Shown in pieces: positions 6,861-12,408 of a stretch of 18,643 nucleotides of DNA. This DNA is from Candidatus Aenigmatarchaeota archaeon (lineage in GTDB: Archaea; Aenigmatarchaeota; Aenigmatarchaeia; QMZP01). The stretch is taken from NCBI GenBank assembly GCA_030672315.1, contig DAOVGQ010000085.1, positions 1 through 18,643 on the forward strand, in the 5' to 3' direction. Positions within the stretch are counted from its first letter, which is position 1, and each line of letters begins with the position of its first letter. The notes below the pieces were generated by a model. The model was not told where the DNA came from. It worked only from the letters and a program-made list of their open reading frames with translations, and made no database searches. The translations under genes were made by a program, and so were the position numbers.

Positions 6861-7448
6861 TCAGGCCTTATCGAAATCTTTGGGCGCTCTTGGTAGCGGT
6901 TTTATGAAGGCCTGGTCTATGAATTCCCTTGCCTTGTCCAGGCCCATGTGGGTGTATATTGATGTTGTCTCTATCCTCTCGTGGCCGAGCATTGTTTGAA
7001 TAACATTAAGCGGAGTACCGCTGTTCTGGAGATGGGTTGCATAGCTGTGCCTCAGGGTGTGGGGATGAATCTCCTCGAACTTGCGGATATTGGCGGTCCC
7101 TGCATGCATTTTCACTATCCTCCTAATATGACGGTCAGAGAGGGTCCCCTGTTTGGCTCTCCCCTGGAATACATGGCCTTTCCTGTCCTGTATATAGGCC
7201 TTCAGATCCTCTGAAAATCCGGCAGGAATGAGAACATATCTGTCCTTCTTGCCCTTACCCTGGACAACTTTAACCATGTTGTTTATAATATCAATATCAT
7301 CGATATGCAGATCCCTCACCTCAGAATTCCTGAGGCCAAGGTAATACATGCACTTCAGGAGCATGTTGTCCCTTGGTTTCTTCTCTGAAGCCCGGAACAT
7401 CTCTGCCACCTCAAGTGGTGAGAGAAATCTGGGAAGCTTTCTGGCCAT
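6861..7448 (-). CDS. Tyrosine recombinase/integrase, catalytic domain only
   Basis: The 195-residue protein carries the full catalytic set of the phage-integrase/XerC-D family: R40 (LGLRNSEV), K65 (QGKGKKDRYVLIP), H130 and R133 (HPHTLRHSYATHL), H156 (MLGHE) and nucleophile Y165 (SIYTH). Archaeal XerA-type enzymes are about 280-300 residues with an N-terminal core-binding (SAM-like) domain. Here that domain is absent, and a TGA lies in frame only 3 nt before the ATG, so it has not been missed through a wrong start. It may bind DNA through the catalytic domain alone, or work with a partner. A TATA-like stretch (7471-7480 on the plus strand) 27 nt upstream suggests a leaderless mRNA. It lies between the two inverted arms, the natural substrate for such an enzyme. 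Confidence 0.9.
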   Translation of the reverse strand: MARKLPRFLSPLEVAEMFRASEKKPRDNMLLKCMYYLGLRNSEVRDLHIDDIDIINNMVKVVQGKGKKDRYVLIPAGFSEDLKAYIQDRKGHVFQGRAKQGTLSDRHIRRIVKMHAGTANIRKFEEIHPHTLRHSYATHLQNSGTPLNVIQTMLGHERIETTSIYTHMGLDKAREFIDQAFIKPLPRAPKDFDKA

Positions 7449-7475
7449 ATTTCATATATAGCTGAACTCCCTAAT

Positions 7476-7509
7476 AAAATGTCCTATAAGATGTATTTCC
7501 GGACATTTT
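7476..7509. promoter_or_regulatory. Palindromic site at the recombinase promoter
   Basis: AAAATGTCC (7476-7484) and GGACATTTT (7501-7509) form a perfect 9-bp inverted repeat with 16 bp between them, spanning 34 bp over the predicted TATA region of the recombinase gene. The size and symmetry fit either an operator (autoregulation) or a recombinase binding site. A further CGGACATT is found at the 3' end of the gene (about 6852-6859). Confidence 0.45.
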
Positions 7510-7699
7510 GCCCTAAAACGGTATCAAGAGGCCCAGGTTGACAAAATAATGAAAAGTAAACCAGAATCTTGGAAACAGCACCAAGGGTCCGTTTCCTGTA
7601 GGAAATGAACAGAAAATATGCATTTTAGGGGGTTTTGAGGTCAAATAGGTCAGGTCTGAAGGTGAGATTTGGTATAAAAGGGGAGTTTTCTTGATTGAA

Positions 7700-7835
7700 T
7701 ATCAATATCGTGTGGTCTGGAGTTCAGTATAACAAAAAGTCCGTTTTTGCGGGAAATAACCCTCACCTTTAAGATGGTTTTTGCTCTACAGCTTTTTGCA
7801 GAAGCGGTAGCTCTAAAAAGCTGTACTCACTTTTT
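7700..7835 (+). ncRNA. Possible short plus-strand RNA between recombinase and winged-helix genes
   Basis: The 378-bp gap 7449-7826 has no convincing protein gene. It does contain a strong plus-strand TATA box (GGTATAAAAG at 7671-7680), a palindrome TTTCCTGTAGGAAA (7592-7605), an ATTGAATATCAAT palindrome near 7693-7705, and the stable hairpin 7787-7825 followed by CTTTTT on the plus strand. Together these could define a short RNA beginning about 7700 and ending just past the hairpin, reaching the last codons of the winged-helix gene in antisense. Start and end are estimates; this is a weak call. Confidence 0.25.
7787..7825. terminator. Strong hairpin, terminator-like on both strands
   Basis: TACAGCTTTTT (7787-7797) pairs perfectly with AAAAAGCTGTA (7815-7825). 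The 17-nt interior can extend the stem by AGA/TCT and GC/GC around a GGTA loop. It starts 1 nt after the stop codon of the leftward winged-helix gene. The stem itself supplies a run of five T's, and on the plus strand CTTTTT follows, so it could terminate transcripts from either side. Confidence 0.5.
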
Positions 7836-8192
7836 GTTGGATTTCCTGTTCTTCTGGTTCTTGGGGGTCTCATCCCTCTCGGCGGATTCTATCTGCCTGA
7901 ACTTCTTGAGCATGGCCTCGAGATTGTGGGCAATATCCCAGCCGTCATCCGTGAGCATTACGGTCTTTATCCTTCCCTTCTTTTCGAATCTGACAATGCC
8001 ATATTTCCTGAAGGTGTTGAGTATCTTTATGGTGTGGGAGTAGGTGCAGTCAGCCTCCTTGGAGAGCAGGGTTGCATAGACAGTGGAATCCTTGGAAGTC
8101 TTCATCCCGAGGAGTATCCTAGCGGGCTTTTCCCGGAGAAACTGCTCCTCTAGCTTTCTGTTCTTGGATTTCTCGGACCCTGCCATGTGCAT
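7827..8192 (-). CDS. Small winged-helix transcription regulator
   Basis: The 121-residue protein has a winged-helix domain at about 22-100: KPARILLGMK, STVYATLLSKEADCTYSHTIKIL (HTH), NTFRKYGIVRFEKKGRIKTVMLTDDGWDIAHNL (wing and last helix). This pattern of ...CTYSHTIKIL...YGIV...GR.K.V.LT..G is common in small MarR/ArsR-like regulators of uncultured archaea. A Lys/Asn-rich tail (KNQKNRKSNKK) follows. An ATG at 8186 is an alternative start. A TATA box (CTTATAAAT, about 8221-8230) overlaps two tandem 11-bp repeats that could be its own operator. It lies inside the inverted arms with the recombinase, so it may control that gene or the module; this is inference. Confidence 0.75.
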   Translation of the reverse strand: MHMAGSEKSKNRKLEEQFLREKPARILLGMKTSKDSTVYATLLSKEADCTYSHTIKILNTFRKYGIVRFEKKGRIKTVMLTDDGWDIAHNLEAMLKKFRQIESAERDETPKNQKNRKSNKK

Positions 8193-8205
8193 CAGCTTTA
8201 TATTC

Positions 8206-8227
8206 TCTTGCTTATATCTTGCTTATA
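8206..8227. repeat. Tandem 11-bp repeat at the winged-helix gene promoter
   Basis: Two exact head-to-tail copies of TCTTGCTTATA lie 14-35 bp upstream of the winged-helix start codon, overlapping the TATA element and the expected transcription start. An 11-bp period places both copies on the same DNA face, as expected for an operator bound by a dimer or two monomers. Confidence 0.5.
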
Positions 8228-8366
8228 AATTGTATTAATATTATATAAATGTTAGGTAACATTAGAATGTATGGCTTTGAATTATTATTTAATTAAATAT
8301 ATTTTATATTATATCTATTTATATGGTTACTATTTATAATACATAATTTGTAATATATTATAATAA

Positions 8367-8519
8367 ATATATACTAAAGTATATATTAAATCCCCACCAA
8401 AAGTGAGGATTGGAGCAAAAAACTGCCCCCTGGGGAGAGGGGAGCGAGAGGCGGGCAGTGAGAGAGAATGGGCCCGCATGATATTGATTTCAAGAAAATA
8501 TGTGTCCAGGGGGTGAGAG
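8367..8519 (-). repeat. Right arm of the imperfect inverted repeat bounding the recombinase module
   Basis: This arm is the reverse-complement counterpart of 6248-6423. Read on the minus strand from 8519 inward it has CTCTCACCCCCTG (8519-8507), TTCTTG, CTCTCACT (8464-8457), CCCCAGGGGG, CCTCACTTT (8408-8400) and the 25-bp core (8391-8367). The whole stretch 8193-8611 (419 bp) has no credible gene: its left part (8213-8391) is an AT-rich tract and its right part (8520-8611) shows nothing I can name. Confidence 0.6.
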
Positions 8520-8611
8520 TTTTTTCCGTGAACGCTTTTGGGAATAAGTAATATTCGTCGCAGGTAACTGCCTATTGGTTAGTTGGCGAAATAGGTAGTA
8601 GTAAAAGGGTT

Positions 8612-9652
8612 CTATCTCTTCCACTCAAGGATGATGGCCACGAATATGAGGATGAATCCAAGCCCGATGGATTCCAGGAAGTTCACGAGTGAGAGTTCCG
8701 GCTGTATGATAAGCTGTGCAGCATTATATACCACGAGTGAGACAGCAAAACCGAATACTATCACGCCCACTATTCCCTTGACCGAGCGCTCCCCAACAGA
8801 GATGCTCCTGCCTATCCAGGCAAAGGCACCTGCAAGGAAGAAGAAGTATACCGAGGCAGCTGTGAAGGCCGAGGCAGTCTCCAAGATGCCTGTGTTTATC
8901 CATCCAAGGGCTGCTTCATAGCCCCTGTAGGAGGCAAGCATGGCCATGGCCAGCCCCACAATATAACTGAAGAATGCGAACCTCCGCTTGGTGAGGGATG
9001 TCTTGAGCTCGCCTATGGCAGCCATTATATAGTCATCAAGCTTGAATCCCTTGAGGAAGAGGTAGACCCCGAATATCCCGAGCACGAAGCGCCATCCCTC
9101 AAGCCCGAACAGGGCATAGAGTATCAGGGCTATTGCAGGGAGCCCGAATATCAGCCTGGCATACTTCGGGTTCTCAAGGGACTCCTCAATAAAGTCCTTT
9201 ATCTTGTAGTATCCTGACTCGAGCTGCTCGGCCTGGCGGACTATCACCCTGTTGACAGAGAGTATGGGGACCCTTGACTGGATTATGGGAAGGATATGCT
9301 CGTCCTCGCTCCCGTCGGTCACGAGAAGTGCGGAATCGGGGCGGGTCCTCCTTATAACAGAATCCAGCTGTCTTGAGATTTTCATGTCAGACTCAACACC
9401 CACACTCTTGTCGCCCGAGAGCACAGCTACCTCTGTGTGGCAGGTCTTCTTCATTTTGTCATGGAGCCTTACTGCCTCGAACATGGCATTTGAGTCAGAA
9501 TCCGTAGGGTCGGCAAGGCCCAGGCTGGAGGCTGCCTTGAGCACGCCCTCTCTCCCGATGACAGGCCCCTTGATGCCTGCCTTCTCCCCTATGTCATTAT
9601 CCCTGTCCACGCTGAGGACAAGAACCCTTTCCATCTTTTCCCTGCCGGCCAT
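8612..9652 (-). CDS. DUF373 family archaeal membrane protein
   Basis: The N-terminus carries the DUF373 signature (RVLVLSVDRDNDIGEKAGIKGPVIGREG), followed by SDSNAMFEAVRLHDKM, VAVLSGDKSVGVESDMKISRQLD and TDGSEDEHILPIIQSRVPILSVNRVIVRQ, a cytosolic alpha/beta domain of about 155 residues. At least five hydrophobic helices follow, from about residue 165 to the end, closing with a short basic tail (EWKR). Family members are widespread in archaea and of unknown function; the conserved Asp-rich motifs suggest nucleotide or metal binding, which is inference. The ATG at 9652 is preferred over an in-frame GTG at 9661 because AGGTG lies 7 nt upstream of it; the ATG at 9634 is a third option and gives the family's typical short start before the LVLSVDRD motif. 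Confidence 0.92.
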   Translation of the reverse strand: MAGREKMERVLVLSVDRDNDIGEKAGIKGPVIGREGVLKAASSLGLADPTDSDSNAMFEAVRLHDKMKKTCHTEVAVLSGDKSVGVESDMKISRQLDSVIRRTRPDSALLVTDGSEDEHILPIIQSRVPILSVNRVIVRQAEQLESGYYKIKDFIEESLENPKYARLIFGLPAIALILYALFGLEGWRFVLGIFGVYLFLKGFKLDDYIMAAIGELKTSLTKRRFAFFSYIVGLAMAMLASYRGYEAALGWINTGILETASAFTAASVYFFFLAGAFAWIGRSISVGERSVKGIVGVIVFGFAVSLVVYNAAQLIIQPELSLVNFLESIGLGFILIFVAIILEWKR

Positions 9653-9719
9653 AGAAAACACCTGCTTAATCCGGATTTGTCACTGTTATAGGGAGAAATT
9701 AAAGCTAAACAATTTAAAG

Positions 9720-10475
9720 CTATTTTTTTGGCTTGCTCTTCATTAGATTTTCAATATATCCCTTCATTTTTCCTCTAATAATCCTGCCCTTCATCTTTCT
9801 AGATGTTTTTACTGCACGATCTATATCGGGTCTTTCTTCGGACAATAAATCGAAGGTATGAGAGCCTCCATCACCCAGGTAGTGAAATCTCAGGGATTTA
9901 GGCTTGAGTCTTTTACACACATCCTTTACATAAAAGGGCAAAACAGATGCATCAAGGCCGGCCAGCTCCATCTCCCAATGCAGGTTTCCTTCTCCAATTC
10001 CTTCTAACTTGCATTTTTTACCAAAAATTGTACCGCAAGGTTTATATCCCTCAAATGAGATATCATATCCAGGATCTTTGGGGGCTTCCGCGACGGGTTT
10101 CGGAGGGACCATGGCCTCAATATCAGCTGGGGGTTTTGGCTCCAGTGTCTTTTCAGGTTCCGATGCCTTGATTTTTGGCGGCTCTTTGATAAAATCAAAG
10201 CCTTTTAGAGTAATTCTTTCATTTTCTTTAAGTTCATCCCTAAATTTAAGTATGTTTTCATAAGTAGTATTTGAACCGATTTCTATTGGATAAGACCCTA
10301 TCAAACTTTTGTTTTTACTCCTTTGAACAGGTTCATGTGATTTCATGTAGCAAAAATGACCTAAATCATAATCATCAAGGAGAGAAAGAATTATGCCTTT
10401 TGCATCCGCAAGGTCTTTCTTTCCTTCAGAGTGTATATATATCCTGATCTTGCAGTTGAAATGCTCGTCTTCCAT
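9720..10475 (-). CDS. Unknown two-domain protein with Pro-rich linker
   Basis: I recognise no family. The 251-residue product has an N-terminal domain of about 97 residues (begins MEDEHFNCKIRIYIHSEGKK, helix KDLADAKGIILSLLDDYDLGHFCY), a Pro/Glu/Lys linker (about 98-132, with EPKPPAD and PPKPVAEAPKDP) and a C-terminal domain (about 133-251) with WEMELAGLDASVLPFYVKDVCKRLKPKSLRFHYLGDGGSHTFDLL and a very basic tail (RKMKGRIIRGKMKGY...KSKPKK). No signal peptide or membrane helix. The basic tail may bind nucleic acid. GGTGAT lies 3 nt before the ATG and a TATA-like ATTTAAAAC about 60 nt upstream, so it has its own promoter. It is more AT-rich than the flanking genes. Confidence 0.6.
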   Translation of the reverse strand: MEDEHFNCKIRIYIHSEGKKDLADAKGIILSLLDDYDLGHFCYMKSHEPVQRSKNKSLIGSYPIEIGSNTTYENILKFRDELKENERITLKGFDFIKEPPKIKASEPEKTLEPKPPADIEAMVPPKPVAEAPKDPGYDISFEGYKPCGTIFGKKCKLEGIGEGNLHWEMELAGLDASVLPFYVKDVCKRLKPKSLRFHYLGDGGSHTFDLLSEERPDIDRAVKTSRKMKGRIIRGKMKGYIENLMKSKPKK

Positions 10476-10543
10476 GAAATCACCATACCCATTGCTAATC
10501 TGAAGTCTGGTATGATTCTTGTGTTTTATTTTGTTTTAAATAG

Positions 10544-11242
10544 TTATGCAGCCTGCCTGGCCTTCCCGGCCTTTTTCCCTTTCCTGTGCAAAGTGATGGC
10601 CATCCAGAATATGGCTATTATGATGCCTATCACGAAATAGAGGGGGTTGATGGACATGTTCAGCCCGGAAATGTAGCTGGGAAGGTTCATGATGTTGGCA
10701 GGAAGATTGGTTAGCTGATAGTTCATGGTGGGTATGAAGTTTTCCCGCAGGTGCGGGTTCACAAGGAATATGTATATAAGGATTTCCCCGAGGATTATGA
10801 TCTCTGCCATTATGAGGAGCCTCTTCTTTGTAAACTTAAGGTGGAGGGGCTTGCCCTTCTTTTTAGGCTTTTTCTCTTCCTTGGTCTTCTTGGGCTTCTC
10901 CTTCTTTGGTGCAGGAATCCTGAGCGTGGGCTCCCCGGCCACCGGATAGTGCATCTCTATCATGTGGTGGTCTTCCAATATGCTTCCCCACTCCTCGACA
11001 AGCTCCTTTTTGACCCTGAACCTCTTGGCTGCTGCCGAGAGCTTGACGCTCTTATTCTGGGCGATATGGCTGTAAAGCCTGTCGATGTCTGTTGAGAGGT
11101 ATTTTATCCTTCCCCTCAATCTGAATGGAGACCTCTCCAGGCTGACCTGCCCCGGAATCTCATATATACCGGTTTCGGGCTTCTCCTTCCTGAGGGCATC
11201 TGCTTCTTTTCTGGCTTTCCTGGTCTTCCTAGCCTTGGCCAA
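10544..11242 (-). CDS. Membrane-anchored winged-helix protein
   Basis: The 232-residue protein combines a predicted cytosolic winged helix (about 50-108: DRLYSHIAQNKSVKLSAAAKRFRVKKELVEEWGSILEDHHMIEMHY, ending GEPTLRIP), a Lys/Pro/Glu linker (112-133), a first membrane helix (about 142-160), an external loop (NPHLRENFIPTMNYQLTN...) and a second helix (about 200-216) with a basic tail. The start codon is TTG at 11242, supported by AAGGTG 5 nt upstream and by the Lys/Arg-rich start; a TATA-like GAATATAAAAC (plus strand) lies at 11274-11284. Similar wHTH-plus-membrane proteins occur in uncultured archaea, often near pilin-like genes. Whether the wHTH binds DNA or proteins is unknown. Confidence 0.65.
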   Translation of the reverse strand: MAKARKTRKARKEADALRKEKPETGIYEIPGQVSLERSPFRLRGRIKYLSTDIDRLYSHIAQNKSVKLSAAAKRFRVKKELVEEWGSILEDHHMIEMHYPVAGEPTLRIPAPKKEKPKKTKEEKKPKKKGKPLHLKFTKKRLLIMAEIIILGEILIYIFLVNPHLRENFIPTMNYQLTNLPANIMNLPSYISGLNMSINPLYFVIGIIIAIFWMAITLHRKGKKAGKARQAA

Positions 11243-11320
11243 TGAAACACCTTGTTATATTATTTTCTCGCCAGAATATAAAACCCAGAGTCAATCCTCG
11301 AAGTTGGTTAATCCGGGCAA

Positions 11321-11686
11321 TCAGACAGAGCATGTCGCTTCTGTGCAGGGGGGGCTGAACCAGAATTGAATGAAGATGATGGATAGATAGACTGAGACTA
11401 TGGTGGAGGCTATGACCAGAACTGTGAGTGTGGTGTTGAAATTCCTCTCGCTGTACAGGAACCTCCCAAGCCTGACCATCCCTATCTTTGTCAGCCATGC
11501 ACACAGGGCAATCCTCATCCTGTTGTCAAAGGAGACAGAGCAGCGCTTCCTCCTGAGCTTGTCCATGAAACATGTCCAGGCCTCCTTCAGGTAGAGCCTG
11601 TATCTCGGAAAGAATATGCCTGCGACTGCAAAATAGGTAATCAGCGCCAGGCACGGAATGCAGAATATCACCATTTTATCATCCAT
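11321..11686 (-). CDS. Small cysteine-containing two-TM protein, last gene of the Fe-S operon
   Basis: The 121-residue protein starts MDDKMVIFCIPCLALITYFA: a Cys-x-x-Cys pair (C9, C12) at the edge of the first membrane helix, a basic cytosolic loop (CFMDKLRRKRCSVSFDNRMRIALCAW) with three more cysteines, a second helix (about 86-108) and a short tail with C114 and C119. The start lies only 2 nt after the stop of the DUF1858 gene, so it belongs to the same operon. No family is recognised with confidence; the N-terminal FCIPC...FFP pattern loosely recalls the eukaryotic UPF0729 (C18orf32) N-terminus, which is probably convergent. The seven cysteines and the context suggest a thiol or iron-sulfur link (inference). 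Confidence 0.6.
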   Translation of the reverse strand: MDDKMVIFCIPCLALITYFAVAGIFFPRYRLYLKEAWTCFMDKLRRKRCSVSFDNRMRIALCAWLTKIGMVRLGRFLYSERNFNTTLTVLVIASTIVSVYLSIIFIQFWFSPPCTEATCSV

Positions 11687-11688
11687 CC

Positions 11689-11922
11689 TTATTTCTTGGC
11701 TTTCCCCCTGTCCCTCTTGCTTGCTGTCTTGTTGAGCTCAGCGAGCAGGGCCTTCAGGTCGATGTTGTAGGTCTTTGCAATCTCCCCTATCTTGAGTATT
11801 CCCATCTCATAGACAGCCATGGGGCAGTGCAGGCAGGGTATTTTGTACTTTTCGAGTATCCTGTCTGCCCCGGGTTGCTTCAAAACCTCTGCCAGGGTTG
11901 TATTCCTTGTTATCTTTGCCAT
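11689..11922 (-). CDS. DUF1858 domain protein
   Basis: The 77-residue protein is one DUF1858 domain with a basic tail: ITRNTTLAEVLKQPGADRILEKYKIPCLHCPMAVYEMGILKIGEIAKTYNIDLKALLAEL. The CxxCPMA motif (C30, C33) is the hallmark of this small helical family, which occurs alone or fused to hybrid-cluster, ScdA/RIC-like or redox proteins and is thought to handle iron-sulfur or redox chemistry. A GGGGTGA ribosome site lies 7 nt upstream of the ATG. It sits 43 nt downstream of iscU and 2 nt upstream of the small membrane-protein gene, which supports a role in cluster assembly or repair. The KRDRGKAKK tail is longer than in minimal members. Confidence 0.88.
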   Translation of the reverse strand: MAKITRNTTLAEVLKQPGADRILEKYKIPCLHCPMAVYEMGILKIGEIAKTYNIDLKALLAELNKTASKRDRGKAKK

Positions 11923-11965
11923 GTCTTTTCACCCCTTTTCAAATCATTCTCCCTTTATTTCAGCT

Positions 11966-12355
11966 TCAGGCATCCCTGCCCCTTTTCTTGTAGTAGTCCT
12001 TTATTGCTGCGTGCAGGGCCTCTGATGCCAGGTTCGAGCAGTGCATCTTGATTGGGGGCAGGCCCTTGAGAGCCCTTGCAACATCGCTTCTCCCTATCTT
12101 CAGGGCCTCATCCAGGGTTTTACCCTTCACCAGCTCGGTTGTCATCGAGGATGTGGCGATGGCGGCCACACACCCGAATGTCTGGAATTTTATGTCAGAT
12201 ATTATCTCCTTGCCGTCCTGTTCCCTAATCTTGATGAACATCTGCATGACGTCCCCGCATATCGGATTCCCGACCCTGCCAATTCCGTCTGCAGCCCTCA
12301 TCTGGCCCATGTTCCGCGGATGCCTGAAATGCTCCATTACCTTTTTGCTGTACAT
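11966..12355 (-). CDS. iscU: IscU/NifU-type iron-sulfur cluster scaffold
   Basis: The 129-residue protein is a full-length IscU-like scaffold on which [2Fe-2S]/[4Fe-4S] clusters are built from sulfur delivered by the cysteine desulfurase. The three ligand cysteines are present: C33 in GNPICGD (with D35), C62 in TFGCVAAIATSS and C106 in PIKMHCSNLA (with H105). The LPPIKMHC loop contacts Hsp70-type chaperones in bacterial and mitochondrial IscU; no chaperone gene is visible here. The start MYSKKVMEHFRHPRNMG is typical and is preceded by AGGGGG. The gene lies 41 nt downstream of nifS/iscS, separated by a 16-bp tandem repeat. No C-terminal Nfu-like domain is present. Confidence 0.95.
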   Translation of the reverse strand: MYSKKVMEHFRHPRNMGQMRAADGIGRVGNPICGDVMQMFIKIREQDGKEIISDIKFQTFGCVAAIATSSMTTELVKGKTLDEALKIGRSDVARALKGLPPIKMHCSNLASEALHAAIKDYYKKRGRDA

Positions 12356-12362
12356 GCCATCC

Positions 12363-12408
12363 CCCTAACCCTTAAATACCCTAACCCTTAAATACCCTAA
12401 CCCTTAAA
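12363..12408. repeat. Tandem 16-bp repeat between desulfurase and scaffold genes
   Basis: Two perfect copies of CCCTAACCCTTAAATA (12363-12378 and 12379-12394) and a 14-nt third copy (12395-12408) lie head to tail. On the coding strand the unit reads TATTTAAGGGTTAGGG; the third copy supplies the last codons and TAG stop of the cysteine desulfurase, and the other two form almost all of the spacer before iscU. Copy number should vary by slippage, altering the spacing between the genes. Confidence 0.85.

Noticed and set aside
6394..8391. Firm call of a replication origin
   Set aside because: A/T tracts and repeats are present but no initiator gene or recognisable origin-recognition box is seen, so it is reported only as a possibility.
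6248..8519. Insertion sequence or transposon call
   Set aside because: There is no transposase and no target-site duplication that I could identify at the outer edges of the arms; the enzyme is a tyrosine recombinase.
12363..12408. CCCTAA units considered as a telomere-like end
   Set aside because: There are fewer than three copies of a 16-bp unit, they are internal to an operon, and they overlap a coding region; slippage is the simpler explanation.
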